The notes below the pieces were generated by a model, which saw only the letters and a list, made by a program, of their open reading frames with translations, had not been told where the DNA came from and ran no database searches. The translations under genes and the position numbers were made by a program. 64,000 bases of DNA from Sinanaerobacter chloroacetimidivorans (GTDB lineage Bacteria; Bacillota; Clostridia; Peptostreptococcales; Anaerovoracaceae): NCBI RefSeq assembly GCF_018128545.1, contig NZ_JAGSND010000013.1:1-64000 (forward strand). The letters run 5' to 3'. Positions 7,953 through 17,660 of this stretch are shown piece after piece; the first letter of the stretch is position 1, and each line of letters starts with the position of its first letter.

Positions 7953-7989
7953 ATGCTATTGCAGAGTTTGGTCACTGGATCATACAAAA

Positions 7990-8943
7990 TTAAATCACTG
8001 CTTGCTGCAACAAGTACTTTGCAGTATTTGAGTCAATAGCAAGCGTATTGACAGCTCCGCATCGGATTGCTCCGATCAATGGTAATACTTTTCTTTCGGA
8101 ACTAATGGCAACACAAGAAATACGAGCATTTTTTAAAGTCGGCAGTGTGACACTGATCGTTCTTTCATCATAATTATTATCAACAATATTTCCGTTGATA
8201 TCAATAAATCTTGAACAAATAGCACCTACAGAATTCTTCGACTTTAATACCTGAAGATCCTCTGATGTGATATATCCTGTCTGGTGCAAACAATTTTCGT
8301 CACTTAATAACCCAATATTAATAAAAGCCACATCAATTTCATTGATTTGAGCAAGCACAGAACTGATTTTTGAATCATGAGACAATAAATCGACAATAAT
8401 GGGACTCTCGACAATAACGGGACAAGGCAGTGTAATTTGGGACGAAACTCCAAAGCGCTGCCCAAACTGATGAATGATTTCATGCGCGAAATTTGTGTTG
8501 TGTGCATTGTCGAGATTGCCGGCTATTTGAACAATGCTGGTATTCGGAAAGCTGGAAAACGGTATGTTTTTCGCAATCTCAAGAAGTGTATATCCCCAGG
8601 AGATCCCAATTTTATCTCCATCATGAATGAAGGAAGCAAAAAATGGTGCGGCCGCTTTGGCTATTGCCTTCAAATTCTCATTTTCATCATATGATGTAGA
8701 CGGTACAACCAATACATTCGATAAATCGAACGCTTCTCTAATTCTTGTAGATAAAAGCTCGATGTCATCGTCGTCTTTTCTGTTAAGACTGATGGTGACT
8801 ATGTTTTTTTCTCTTGCTTTAGCAAGTAATCTTGATACCTTAGCGCGTGATAAGTTAAACTTTTTTGATATATCTGATTGATTCAGATTATCAAGATAAT
8901 AGAGTTTTGCTATTTCGTATAATAAATCATCGTTTTTATTCAT
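7990..8943 (-). CDS. SorC/DeoR-type (deoxyribonucleoside) transcriptional regulator
   Basis: The 317-residue protein has an N-terminal helix-turn-helix (residues ~18-50, NQSDISKKFNLSRAKVSRLLAKA) and a SorC-type sugar-phosphate-binding domain with GDKIGISWGYTL. This is the architecture of Bacillus subtilis DeoR, which is induced by deoxyribose 5-phosphate. It is divergent from the nucleoside operon starting at 9273, and the intergenic region holds two TGAA-N6-TTCA sites very like the recalled B. subtilis DeoR operator. It therefore most likely represses that operon and is released by a pentose phosphate. Confidence 0.85.
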   Translation of the reverse strand: MNKNDDLLYEIAKLYYLDNLNQSDISKKFNLSRAKVSRLLAKAREKNIVTISLNRKDDDDIELLSTRIREAFDLSNVLVVPSTSYDENENLKAIAKAAAPFFASFIHDGDKIGISWGYTLLEIAKNIPFSSFPNTSIVQIAGNLDNAHNTNFAHEIIHQFGQRFGVSSQITLPCPVIVESPIIVDLLSHDSKISSVLAQINEIDVAFINIGLLSDENCLHQTGYITSEDLQVLKSKNSVGAICSRFIDINGNIVDNNYDERTISVTLPTLKNARISCVAISSERKVLPLIGAIRCGAVNTLAIDSNTAKYLLQQAVI

Positions 8944-9272
8944 ATTTTAACGATTCCTTTCAACGGATTAAACTTCGTGAGTCTTTTTCACAATGAATAT
9001 ATACAAAAAATGAATATTTGTCAATTACTAAAGTGAATAAATCATCAAATAATCATCAAATAAGAAAAAATAAATAAAAAAAGTGAACAAAATTTCAGTT
9101 TTGACTGTTAAATCATTTAAAACTTTGTTAATAATGGATGGTGCTAAGCAAAAAATGAAAATAAATTCATTTTTGTTCTTGGCTATGTGAAAATAATTTT
9201 ATACAATGCGATTACAAGAACGATCGTATCTGGTATTGAATGAAAGGAAGAGTAGCGAAAGGACATTGAAAA
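8944..9272. promoter_or_regulatory. Divergent regulatory region with two DeoR-like operators
   Basis: This 329-bp AT-rich gap contains TGAACAAAATTTCA (9084-9097) and TGAAAATAAATTCA (9156-9169). Both are TGAA-N6-TTCA palindromes, 72 bp apart, about seven helical turns. The first is identical in its core to the B. subtilis DeoR palindrome as I remember it. A TTGACT at 9101 and TATACA at 9200 are possible promoter elements with imperfect spacing. An 11-bp tandem AATCATCAAAT repeat occupies 9040-9061. Confidence 0.6.
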
Positions 9273-10169
9273 ATGGAAGAAAAGTATTTATTACATGGCC
9301 CAGCTTCGGAAATCATCACGCCCTTTACTGAAAATGGTGAAATTGACTATGAGTTGTTGGAAGCAGAATATGAATTTCTGATCAGTAATGGAATTACAGG
9401 TTTGTTCGTGAATGGATTAGCCAGCGAATCCTTAATGCTTGATGTTGATCAGCGAGTCGAAGCTGTTCAGAGAGCGGTAAAGGTCTCCAATGGACGTATC
9501 CCGGTTTTTGGCAATTTAATTTTTAACAGCATTGACTTGGCTGTTAGTTGTATGAAACGTTATGAAGAATGCGGCGTTGATGCAATCTTCATTACACCTC
9601 CGTTGGTTTATCAATATACCGGTGAGGGTTTGTACGATTATTTTGCCGGAATCGCATCGGCTACCAATCTGCCGGCTTACATATACAATGCCCCGGAGAC
9701 TGGAAACAAAGTTCCGCCTGAAGTGGTTGCAAAATTGTTTCAAAATATTCCTAATCTACGCGGCTATAAGGACAGCACACAGGATATTATTCATCAGCAA
9801 ACAGTAATTGATTTAATTGGTAAAGATCGTCATTTTGAGCTAATGGCAGGCAGTGATGCACAAATCCTATCAACAAGCATGCTGGGAGGAAAGGGAGTCG
9901 TATCACTGATTACCTGTGTATTCCCGAAGCTAATCTTAGAGTTGATTGATGCGATAGACCAAAAGGACTATGAAAAAGCACAGGAGTTACAAGGCAAAGT
10001 CTTGCGTGTTCGGAAAGCTCTTAAGGTTGGGCCATTTATGGGGGCATACAAATATGTTTCTGAATTAATCGGAAGTCCGCTTGGAAAAATGAAAGCACCT
10101 TTGAGAGAAGTAAGTGAAGCAGATAAAGTAAAAATCAAGGATATGCTTGTCCGAGAAAATATGATTTAA
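9273..10169 (+). CDS. DapA/NAL-superfamily class I aldolase (not DHDPS)
   Basis: The 298-residue protein is a full-length dihydrodipicolinate synthase/N-acetylneuraminate lyase-type barrel. The Schiff-base lysine is K166 (RGYKDSTQ) and the catalytic tyrosine Y138 (AYIYNAP). The GTTGE motif of true dihydrodipicolinate synthase is replaced by NGLASES at 47-53, so it is unlikely to make dihydrodipicolinate. Members with other substrates cleave or form 2-keto acids with pyruvate or similar. It is the first gene of the nucleoside operon, next to deoC, so it probably processes a sugar or base fragment released from nucleosides. The precise substrate is unknown. Confidence 0.85.
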   Translation: MEEKYLLHGPASEIITPFTENGEIDYELLEAEYEFLISNGITGLFVNGLASESLMLDVDQRVEAVQRAVKVSNGRIPVFGNLIFNSIDLAVSCMKRYEECGVDAIFITPPLVYQYTGEGLYDYFAGIASATNLPAYIYNAPETGNKVPPEVVAKLFQNIPNLRGYKDSTQDIIHQQTVIDLIGKDRHFELMAGSDAQILSTSMLGGKGVVSLITCVFPKLILELIDAIDQKDYEKAQELQGKVLRVRKALKVGPFMGAYKYVSELIGSPLGKMKAPLREVSEADKVKIKDMLVRENMI

Positions 10170-10234
10170 TGTAAAAGACGAGATTTTTGACAGTCGTTAT
10201 CAAGCTTATAAAGTGGAAAATGGAGGAAAGAAAA

Positions 10235-10894
10235 GTGAATAAATTAGAATTGGCAAAAATGATGGATCACACAATTTTAAAAGCGGCAGCCACCCCTACT
10301 GATGTGAAGAAAATTTGTGAAGAAGCGCTTATGATCAATGCTGCATCCGTGTGTGTGAATCCTTTTCACGTTCCTCAAGTAAAGGAACTGCTGGCTGGAA
10401 GTGATGTGAAAGTTTGTACGGTAGTTGGTTTCCCGCTTGGAGCAAATACTTCTGAGGTGAAAGCATTTGAAACAAAAGATGCGATTGAAAAGGGTGCCGA
10501 AGAGGTCGATATGGTCATTAATATCGGCGCCTTGATTGCAGGTGATACAGAAACTGTATATAGGGACATTCAGGCTGTAGTTGATGCCGCAAATGGCATT
10601 CTTGTTAAAGTGATTATTGAAACATGCTACCTGAATGATGAACAGAAGTGCATTGCCTGCGAACTGTCGCTGAAGGCGGGCGCAGATTTTGTAAAAACTT
10701 CAACAGGATTCGGAACAAGTGGAGCAACCCCCCATGACATAGAATTGATGCGCAGCGTAGTCGGCAATCAGATGAAGATCAAGGCTTCCGGCGGGATCCG
10801 CACCTATGACGATGCAATGGCTGTCGTTGTCGCAACTGCAGATCGTCTTGGAGTCTCTGCAAGTCTCACAATTCTGGAAGGTACAGAAGAATAG
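10235..10894 (+). CDS. deoC: Deoxyribose-phosphate aldolase
   Basis: Cleaves 2-deoxyribose 5-phosphate to acetaldehyde and glyceraldehyde 3-phosphate in the cytoplasm. The 219-residue product has the family's MMDHTILKA opening, the GFPLGA loop, VDMVINIG with the catalytic Asp, VKTSTGFG with the Schiff-base Lys, and IKASGGIRT. The GTG at 10235 is chosen because GGAGGAAAG immediately precedes it with good spacing; upstream in-frame codons lack a site. With DeoB and the phosphorylases in the same operon it completes deoxynucleoside catabolism. Confidence 0.95.
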   Translation: MNKLELAKMMDHTILKAAATPTDVKKICEEALMINAASVCVNPFHVPQVKELLAGSDVKVCTVVGFPLGANTSEVKAFETKDAIEKGAEEVDMVINIGALIAGDTETVYRDIQAVVDAANGILVKVIIETCYLNDEQKCIACELSLKAGADFVKTSTGFGTSGATPHDIELMRSVVGNQMKIKASGGIRTYDDAMAVVVATADRLGVSASLTILEGTEE

Positions 10895-10902
10895 GTAAGA
10901 AT

Positions 10903-12234
10903 ATGTTTGATACTGTAATTTCGGGCGGGATCATCCTGTCTTCTCATAACGGATATAAGCCTTTTGCAGGGAGTATCGGTATAACCGGAGGAGTTATTGA
11001 GATCGTTTCTCCTTCGATACTGAAATCAAATGATGCCAGGGAATTTATCAATGCATCCGGAAAAATCATCATGCCTGGTTTGATTAACGGTCATTGCCAT
11101 GGAGATATGGCATTTGCCAAGGGTTTTGGAGAAAACATAACCTTGAAGGAGCAAATGAGCGTATTTGGGGATGTAGGCTGGTTTTACCCCTATGTTACAG
11201 ATGAAGAACGGTACTACGCAAGGCAGCATACATATTGTGAAGCCATGCTGAGCGGCACCACAACACTTGTTGAAAATATGTTCTGGAGTCTGGGAGAACG
11301 ATCCCCAAAAGCCTTTAAGGAGGTTGGATTGCGCGGTGCGCCTGCGGAAGATGTACGGTACGATTTTATGAAGTCGGATGAATTCCTGACAGACAAGATG
11401 CTTACCAACTTCAGAACCTCATGTGAAGTTAACGGCTGTATTCCGATTCTCGGCACGCTGCCGGAAGAGGAGTTTACAGATCTCCGTCTGAAAGAAACAG
11501 ATCGAATCGTAAATGGCAGTCATTCTCTGTACACGAGCCATCTAGCCGAAACCAACTGGCGATATGACAGTGTGATGGAAAAATTCCATATGAGCCCGGT
11601 GAAAGTACTTGAGAAATATAATCTGCTGAATGAACGCTACATTGGGTCACATGGAATTTACTTCGATGAAGAGGATATGGAGATCCTTGCAAAGAATCGC
11701 GTGAAGATCGTGAATACGCCGATCTGCGAACAGAAGATTGCTGACGGAGCCGCTCCCATCCGCAGATTGTTGGATCACGGAATCACAGTTGGACTTGGGA
11801 CAGACGGCGCTATGTGGAATAATTCGAATGACCTGTTTCGTGAAATGAAATGTATGGCGATTGTTCATAATATTCGAAATGGAGCCGGCACATTTTCTCC
11901 GAAAGAAATTTTGAATATGGCCACTATTAACGGTGCAAAGATGCTGAGGCTCGAGGAAAAGCTGGGTACGCTGGAAGAAGGAAAAATTGCAGATATCATC
12001 CTGATTGATGCTGCCTCGCCTCATATGACGCCGATACACTATGGAGAATGGGAAAATGTAACCTCAAATACAGTGTTTTGTGCAACCGGCGCAGATGTGA
12101 CCGATGTAATGATAGACGGTGAGTTTAGAATAAGAAATCGTAATATCTTGACATGCAGTGTAAAAGAAATCCAAAAATCAGTACAAGAAACATCAAATCA
12201 AATAATTAAAATTTTAAGGAGGATAAATAAATGA
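10903..12234 (+). CDS. Amidohydrolase of the TrzN/SsnA/MtaD deaminase group
   Basis: The 443-residue protein is a metal-dependent amidohydrolase. Visible ligands are NGHCHGD (HxH, about residues 63-67), TSHLAET, GSHGIYF and the aspartate in GLGTDGA. These belong to the subgroup that deaminates or dechlorinates purine- and triazine-like rings, such as S-adenosylhomocysteine/methylthioadenosine deaminase, guanine deaminase and SsnA. Its place between deoC and a nucleoside importer suggests deamination of an imported nucleoside or free base. The stop overlaps the start of the binding protein gene (ATGA), so translation is coupled. Confidence 0.85.
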   Translation: MFDTVISGGIILSSHNGYKPFAGSIGITGGVIEIVSPSILKSNDAREFINASGKIIMPGLINGHCHGDMAFAKGFGENITLKEQMSVFGDVGWFYPYVTDEERYYARQHTYCEAMLSGTTTLVENMFWSLGERSPKAFKEVGLRGAPAEDVRYDFMKSDEFLTDKMLTNFRTSCEVNGCIPILGTLPEEEFTDLRLKETDRIVNGSHSLYTSHLAETNWRYDSVMEKFHMSPVKVLEKYNLLNERYIGSHGIYFDEEDMEILAKNRVKIVNTPICEQKIADGAAPIRRLLDHGITVGLGTDGAMWNNSNDLFREMKCMAIVHNIRNGAGTFSPKEILNMATINGAKMLRLEEKLGTLEEGKIADIILIDAASPHMTPIHYGEWENVTSNTVFCATGADVTDVMIDGEFRIRNRNILTCSVKEIQKSVQETSNQIIKILRRINK

Positions 12235-13301
12235 AAAAATTTCTGATTACTCTAATGGTCTTGTGCATGGTGAGTGCAGGATTTGCCGCATGCGGCGGTT
12301 CATCCAGCAGCAGCGGGGATGGTTCCGGGGAAGAGCCTTTGCGTGTTGTCCTAATCGGAAATCAAAAATTCGGCGACAATGGTCCTATGGATGATATGGC
12401 GGCAGGCGGTGAGCGGGCGGCGCAGGATTTCGGCGTTGAATTCAAGAAAATGGAGTCGGAACCGGTCAGCTTTGAAGAGGATATTCGTACCATGGTGCAG
12501 GAAGGGTATGACCTGATTATTACGACTTTCCCGTATATGTCGGAGGCAACCAAGGCGATCGCAAAGGAATCACCGGATACGAAATTTGCCGCGATCTTCC
12601 AGAGCATCAATACAGAGGGAGAAACGATACCGAATCTATGGGATACAAAATTCCTCGGACAGACAACCTTATATGTAGACGGTTATATGGCAGGGCTGGC
12701 AACGAAAACAAATAAGATCGGCCTGATTATCGGAGGAGAAGAACCCTCTCCAAACTCTGAAGGAAATGGATTTATGCGCGGTGTTTATGACGCAAATCCC
12801 AATGCTACGGTAGAATTCGCATATGCCAGCTATGAAGATACGGCAAAGGTTAAGGAAATGGCTCTGGCTATGATTGAAAAAGGTGTTGATTTCATTCAGG
12901 GGGACTGCGGATCGGCAGACTCCGGTATCGTCGAAGCGGTTAACGAAACAAAAAAAGATGTTATGGTATTCAGTGTGATCTGTGATTTTACCGATTCCTG
13001 TGATAATTTTGCCGGATCGATCGGCATGAGCTTCGGCAGTGCCGTGTATGATGCGGTGAAATACCTGGTTGAAGACAACTTCCCGGGCGGCACACAGGGC
13101 GTTCGTGATATTTCAAATGACGGATACTTCCTGGATTGGCCTACATACGAAGCTTTCGCAGAGAGAAATGAAGCCTATGGAGAAGCCTTTGCCAAAGCAA
13201 TTGAAGAAGGTAAAGCAATTGAAGCAAAGATCAAATCCGGTGAACTGGAAATTCCGTATGATCCGGAAGTACCGAACTGGAAAAGAATCAGCTCTTTATA
13301 A
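12231..13301 (+). CDS. BMP-family nucleoside ABC importer, substrate-binding lipoprotein
   Basis: The 356-residue product has a lipoprotein signal peptide (MKKFLITLMVLCMVSAGFAAC, lipid on the Cys at about residue 21) followed by a Ser/Gly-rich linker and a BMP/PnrA-type periplasmic-binding fold (GDNGPMDDMA, GLIIGGEEPS, GVDFIQGDCGSADSG). Characterised members bind purine and pyrimidine nucleosides. It partners the ATPase at 15041 and the permeases at 16560 and 17644, although two phosphorylase genes lie between. A stem-loop after the gene may give it a higher transcript level than the rest. Confidence 0.9.
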   Translation: MKKFLITLMVLCMVSAGFAACGGSSSSSGDGSGEEPLRVVLIGNQKFGDNGPMDDMAAGGERAAQDFGVEFKKMESEPVSFEEDIRTMVQEGYDLIITTFPYMSEATKAIAKESPDTKFAAIFQSINTEGETIPNLWDTKFLGQTTLYVDGYMAGLATKTNKIGLIIGGEEPSPNSEGNGFMRGVYDANPNATVEFAYASYEDTAKVKEMALAMIEKGVDFIQGDCGSADSGIVEAVNETKKDVMVFSVICDFTDSCDNFAGSIGMSFGSAVYDAVKYLVEDNFPGGTQGVRDISNDGYFLDWPTYEAFAERNEAYGEAFAKAIEEGKAIEAKIKSGELEIPYDPEVPNWKRISSL

Positions 13302-13311
13302 ATGAATCTGT

Positions 13312-13367
13312 ATCGGGGCTGCCTCAAATAAATGATTTTTCATTTTGAAGTATCCCCGATTATTTTA
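13312..13367 (+). terminator. Intra-operon stem-loop after binding-protein gene
   Basis: ATCGGGG (13312-13318) pairs with CCCCGAT (13354-13360), with an inner CTCAAA/TTTGAA helix, followed by TTATTTTA. The weak T-run suggests a partial terminator or transcript-stabilising hairpin that favours the binding-protein mRNA. Confidence 0.5.
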
Positions 13368-13392
13368 ATAAAAAACAGGAGGTTAAATTTGT

Positions 13393-14193
13393 ATGGCAGA
13401 TCAATTGTCAAAAGCGACAGCTCCTACCGTAGGGGAAAAGGTATATCATCTGAGACTGGCCAAAGGAGAGATCTCTCAGTATGTTTTGCTGCCTGGCGAT
13501 CAAAACACTTCGGAAGTTGTCGCGAAGTTTTGGGATGATGCCAAGGAAATCGCATATAATCGGGAATACAAAACGGTCACCGGAAAATATGAAGGCATGG
13601 ACATTGCTATGACTTCAACAGGAATCGGCTGCCAGCCTGCAGAAATTTGTGTCAATGAGCTTGCCAAGGTCGATGTTCATACCGCAATTAAGGTCGGCAG
13701 TGCAGAAAGTATTCGTGAAGATGTCCAGATAGGAGATATTATTATCCCTATCGCTTGTATGAGAAAGGGCGGCGCGGTTACGCACTATGTACAGCCCGAA
13801 TTCCCTGCATTTGCTGCACCGCAGGTAACAAAAGCCCTGATGCAGGCATGCAATGAGCTCGGATATACCTATACTTTGGGCGTGGTTTGCTCGATCAGCT
13901 CGTATTATATCGGTCAGGGCAGGCCGATTGACGGAGATGAAAACAGTTATTGGCCTCCAGAAGCGGAAACGGTTATCAGCCGTCTTCAGAACAGCAAGGT
14001 TGTGGCTATCGACATGGAAACGGCAGGAACGCTGGTCATGGGATATTTGCACGGATTGCGCATGGGTGCCGTTTTGGGTGTGACCGCAAATCGTGTAACC
14101 AATGAATGGCTGGACGACGGAGGCCAGGAGAAGGCATGCCGCGCAGCCAGCAGAGCGCTGAAAATTCTGAAAGAACAAGATGAAAGCAGGTAA
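13393..14193 (+). CDS. Uridine-phosphorylase-like protein, paralogue A (diverged phosphate site)
   Basis: The 266-residue protein has the nucleoside phosphorylase-I fold of the Udp branch: PGD near residue 35, STGIGCQPAEIC, and AIDMETAGTL which matches the ribose-binding MET/MEME segment. However the phosphate-binding residues expected in this branch are changed: the Arg of PGDPxR is absent (PGDQNTSE) and the VGTTG loop reads VGSAES. Paralogue B, 28 nt downstream, keeps those residues. A may therefore be a non-phosphorolytic partner, a hydrolase, or a subunit that completes active sites in a mixed oligomer. The fold is certain, the reaction is not. Confidence 0.85.
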   Translation: MADQLSKATAPTVGEKVYHLRLAKGEISQYVLLPGDQNTSEVVAKFWDDAKEIAYNREYKTVTGKYEGMDIAMTSTGIGCQPAEICVNELAKVDVHTAIKVGSAESIREDVQIGDIIIPIACMRKGGAVTHYVQPEFPAFAAPQVTKALMQACNELGYTYTLGVVCSISSYYIGQGRPIDGDENSYWPPEAETVISRLQNSKVVAIDMETAGTLVMGYLHGLRMGAVLGVTANRVTNEWLDDGGQEKACRAASRALKILKEQDESR

Positions 14194-14221
14194 AATTCTG
14201 ATACTGAGAGAGGTATAGATC

Positions 14222-15034
14222 ATGAGAGAACTAAATCAAGTGCTTGATCCCAAAACCAAAGACGGAAAATCATATTATCTTCATTTGGCGAAAGGAGACA
14301 TGCCGGGTTATGTAATTGTACCTGGCTCTCCTGAACGAATTACAAAAATTGCTGCAAATTGGGAAAATGTCGTTGATGTTGCCCATAATCGGCATTATCT
14401 TTCAAAAAGAGGAGTTTATAACGGAATGGAGCAGGGTGCCACCTCCACGGGAATCGGTGCACTCAGTGCGGAGATTTGCTTCAATGAATTGAAAAAAGCG
14501 GGAGCACATACATGCATCCGCGTCGGTACAACCGGCTGCCTGGATCCGGAATATGACAGCGGTGATTTATTGATTCCTTATGCTGTAATCCGGAAGGACG
14601 GCACCTCAGAGTGTTATATCGATCCTGAATTTCCGTCCTTTGGAGATCCTATCGTTACAATGGCACTGGCGGAAGCGTGTGAACGCTTAGGCTATAAATA
14701 TGGTTTGGCACTGGAGTATACGGCCGGTTCGTTCTATATGGGACAAGGCAGACCGTTAAATGATGATCCGAATTCTTATTGGCCTTCCTGGGCGAACAAT
14801 ATTCTTCCTGATGCTGAACAGCAGGGCGTTAAAGTTCTTGAGATGGATACGGGCGGCCAATTTGTAGTGGCGTTCCTGCATGGGATTCGAATGGGCGCAA
14901 TATTAGCTGTCGTTGCAAATCGCAAGAAGAACAGCTTTGCTTATAACGACGGAGAAGAGAAGGCTTGTCTGGCTGCATCTGAAGCTCTTAAAATTTTGAA
15001 GGAGTGGGATGAGGAAGGAAGATTCAGGAGGTAA
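14222..15034 (+). CDS. Uridine-phosphorylase-like protein, paralogue B
   Basis: The 270-residue Udp-type phosphorylase splits a nucleoside with phosphate to a base and (deoxy)ribose 1-phosphate. It retains PGSPER with the phosphate-binding Arg and the VGTTG loop, but the ribose-binding glutamate of the MET/MEME motif is an Asp here (LEMDTGGQF). It is a close relative of paralogue A immediately upstream, evidently a tandem duplication. Its product would be isomerised by DeoB and split by DeoC, both encoded in the operon. Confidence 0.88.
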   Translation: MRELNQVLDPKTKDGKSYYLHLAKGDMPGYVIVPGSPERITKIAANWENVVDVAHNRHYLSKRGVYNGMEQGATSTGIGALSAEICFNELKKAGAHTCIRVGTTGCLDPEYDSGDLLIPYAVIRKDGTSECYIDPEFPSFGDPIVTMALAEACERLGYKYGLALEYTAGSFYMGQGRPLNDDPNSYWPSWANNILPDAEQQGVKVLEMDTGGQFVVAFLHGIRMGAILAVVANRKKNSFAYNDGEEKACLAASEALKILKEWDEEGRFRR

Positions 15035-15040
15035 GAGTCC

Positions 15041-16567
15041 ATGGCTTACGCTATTGAATTACAGAACATTACCAAAAGATTCCCGGGTGTAACTGCCAAT
15101 GATCATGTTACGATTTTAATCAACGAAGCAGAAATCCATGGACTTATCGGAGAAAACGGCGCTGGGAAATCAACCATAATGAATATTCTTTATGGTCTTT
15201 CTCAAGCCGATGAGGGAATGATCCGAATCTTCGGAAAGGAGCAGGTCATCAATTCGCCTCATGACGCAATTCGTTTGGGAATTGGGATGATCCATCAGCA
15301 TTTTATGCTGATGCCGAATCAAACGGTACTTCGAAACATTATTTTGGGAAGTGCTCCGAAAAAAGGTCTGGTCATCGACGAGAGAGCGGCAAGAGAGAAA
15401 ATCAAACGAATTATGAGTATATACGGTATGCAGGTGAATCTGGATGCCGTGGTCTCGCAGATCTCTGTGGGAGAGAAGCAAAAGGTTGAGATTATCAAAG
15501 CCCTTTATCGGGAAGTTAAAATCTTAATTCTTGATGAGCCCACTGCCGTCTTGACACCGGCAGAGACCGATGCCTTGATTGAAACCATGAAGAAGCTGAA
15601 GGACCAGGGCTGTACCATTATCTTTATTACCCATAAGTTGAAAGAAGTACTTGCAGCAACCGATCGCATTACGGTTATGAGAAAAGGCATCGTCACAGGC
15701 TCTGGTGAAACGAAAGACATGAGTGTCAGAAAGCTTTCTGAGCTGATCGTAGGTCGCGAAGTAAATTTTAACATTGCGTTCGATACCTATGCTCCCGGAG
15801 ATAAGATCTTAGAACTGAAGGGAGTCAGCACGATTTCGAAGAGCGGAAGAATGCCGATCAGAAATATCGATATGAGTGTTTGCAAAGGGGAAATCGTAGG
15901 GATTGCAGGCGTAGAGGGAAACGGACAGAGCGATCTGATCGATGTTATCGCAGGCCTGATTCCTGCAGGAACCGGGAGTATAACCCTTTGCGGAAAAGAA
16001 ATTAGCAGGCTGCCTATTCGGCAGCGAAGGTTAGCCGGGTTAAGCCATATCCCTGAAGATCGTCTCAAGACAGGCACGTCGAAAGTCTGTAGCATTAGTG
16101 AGAATTTGATTCTGAATAAGTACTTTCTCAACCCGTTTTCAAATCGTGGGGTTTTTAATCATAAGCATATCAGACAATATTCGGAAATGCTTTGTGAGAA
16201 ATTTCTTGTCAAAACCCCGGATTCGTCTTATGAACTGAAAACCTTATCTGGGGGCAATATGCAGAAAGTCGTTTTTGCCCGTGAGTTTGATACGGATCCA
16301 AGTCTGATGATTGCAGCACAGCCGACTCGCGGTGTGGACATCGGAGCTATTGAATATATTCACGGTAAAATCGCCGAATTGCGTGACTCGGGGAAGGGAA
16401 TTTTGCTGATATCGGCAGAACTGGATGAGGTTATGGCGCTGTCGGATCGTATTCTTGTGATGTATGAAGGTGAAATTGTTGCCGAATTCCATCGTGATGA
16501 AGCGGATGAATATGAGATCGGAGAATATATGTTGGGAGCAAAAAGGCAGGTGACCCAGGGTGGATGA
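15041..16567 (+). CDS. BMP-type nucleoside ABC importer, double ATPase subunit
   Basis: The 508-residue protein has two fused ABC domains. The first (about 1-240) has Walker [10 protein letters not shown], signature SVGEKQ and Walker B ILDEPTA. The second (about 255-500) has a degenerate Walker A (GVEGNGQSD), signature LSGGNMQK and a changed Walker B region ([11 protein letters not shown]). One intact and one degenerate site is normal for this ribose/nucleoside transporter class. It is translationally linked to the permease gene by an 8-nt overlap. Ribosome binding site AGGAGGT at 15026 fixes the start. Confidence 0.92.
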   Translation: MAYAIELQNITKRFPGVTANDHVTILINEAEIHGLIGENGAGKSTIMNILYGLSQADEGMIRIFGKEQVINSPHDAIRLGIGMIHQHFMLMPNQTVLRNIILGSAPKKGLVIDERAAREKIKRIMSIYGMQVNLDAVVSQISVGEKQKVEIIKALYREVKILILDEPTAVLTPAETDALIETMKKLKDQGCTIIFITHKLKEVLAATDRITVMRKGIVTGSGETKDMSVRKLSELIVGREVNFNIAFDTYAPGDKILELKGVSTISKSGRMPIRNIDMSVCKGEIVGIAGVEGNGQSDLIDVIAGLIPAGTGSITLCGKEISRLPIRQRRLAGLSHIPEDRLKTGTSKVCSISENLILNKYFLNPFSNRGVFNHKHIRQYSEMLCEKFLVKTPDSSYELKTLSGGNMQKVVFAREFDTDPSLMIAAQPTRGVDIGAIEYIHGKIAELRDSGKGILLISAELDEVMALSDRILVMYEGEIVAEFHRDEADEYEIGEYMLGAKRQVTQGG

Positions 16568-17660
16568 AAAATCTGTAGAGAAGCAAAAAAGATTGTTGAA
16601 TAAAAGGGTTGCTGATTCATTGAGATTGATTGGGAAGCAAGTGGTGATGATGCTGATTGCTGTGACGGTGGTTATGATTTTCCTTTCAATCTCAGGATAC
16701 AGTCCCGATGCGGTTCTTGTGGGACTGAACCGGGCACTTACAAAAGATATCGCCGGCAGCATCAGGTGGGCTGCTCCATTGATGCTTGCAGGGATTGCTG
16801 TTTGCATCCCCTTTAAGGCGGCCGTATTCAATCTCGGTGTTGATGGTCAAATCTATATGGGGGCCGTTGCCGCCACATCCGTAATGCTTGCGCTCCCGGA
16901 GAACATGGGAAAATGGGGCCTGCTGATCGCTTTTCTTGCCGCCATGGCCGCAGGCGCAATGTTTGCCTTGATTGCCGCAGCAATGAAGGTGTATTTCAAT
17001 ACGGATATGATCGTCTCGACGCTGCTGCTGAACTTTGTTGCACGTCTTTTTACGGAATATATAGCGGCGGATGTACTGAGAGATGCAGATGCTGCAATTC
17101 AGATGAATGCCAGCAAGATGTTTCCCGAGAATATGTGGCTTCCGAGATTAGCGTTCTTTGAACCATCCAGCGCCAATGTAGGTATTTACATCGCGGTTAT
17201 TACGGCGCTGATTGCGGCATTTATTTTCTATAAGACAACCCTTGGATATGAAATTAAACTGGTAGGAACCAACCCCAATTTTGCCAGATACGGTGGGATG
17301 AATTCAAATCGAGTGGTTTTAAAGACGATGGCATTAAGCGGTGCCGTAGCAGGTTTGATTGGAGTCATTGAGGTGTCTGCCGTCCAACATAGATTGCTGG
17401 CCGGATTTAATCCTTCCTTTGGTTTTGATGGAATCGTAGTATCCTTGCTTGCAAACAATAACCCTTTCGGCGTCATTCTGTCTTCTTTGTTCTTCGGCGT
17501 TTTGAAAAACGGCGGAAATAACATGGAACGGCTCACAGAAGTACCGCAGGTCATTACTCAGATTACGATGGCTATCATCATTATTACCGTAAGCTCAAAT
17601 ATTGTGATAAAGAAAGTGAAGCTAAGAAGGAGGATGAAAAAAGATGGATCTGCTATTTAG
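16560..17660 (+). CDS. BMP-type nucleoside ABC importer, permease 1
   Basis: A 366-residue integral membrane protein with about ten hydrophobic segments, of the BPD_transp_2 (ribose/nucleoside) permease family. The cytoplasmic EAA-like coupling segment is near GTNPNFARYGGMNSNRVV. The GTG start overlaps the ATPase gene by 8 nt, and the end overlaps permease 2 by 17 nt, so all three are co-translated. It forms the channel with permease 2. Confidence 0.9.
   Translation: MDEKSVEKQKRLLNKRVADSLRLIGKQVVMMLIAVTVVMIFLSISGYSPDAVLVGLNRALTKDIAGSIRWAAPLMLAGIAVCIPFKAAVFNLGVDGQIYMGAVAATSVMLALPENMGKWGLLIAFLAAMAAGAMFALIAAAMKVYFNTDMIVSTLLLNFVARLFTEYIAADVLRDADAAIQMNASKMFPENMWLPRLAFFEPSSANVGIYIAVITALIAAFIFYKTTLGYEIKLVGTNPNFARYGGMNSNRVVLKTMALSGAVAGLIGVIEVSAVQHRLLAGFNPSFGFDGIVVSLLANNNPFGVILSSLFFGVLKNGGNNMERLTEVPQVITQITMAIIIITVSSNIVIKKVKLRRRMKKDGSAI

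Noticed and set aside
9040-9061. Short tandem repeat AATCATCAAAT as a CRISPR or phage site
   Set aside because: Only two 11-bp copies without spacers; no CRISPR array or cas gene is present anywhere in the window.
13615-14223. 202-codon minus-strand frame
   Set aside because: Antisense to phosphorylase paralogue A, whose motifs are unmistakable.
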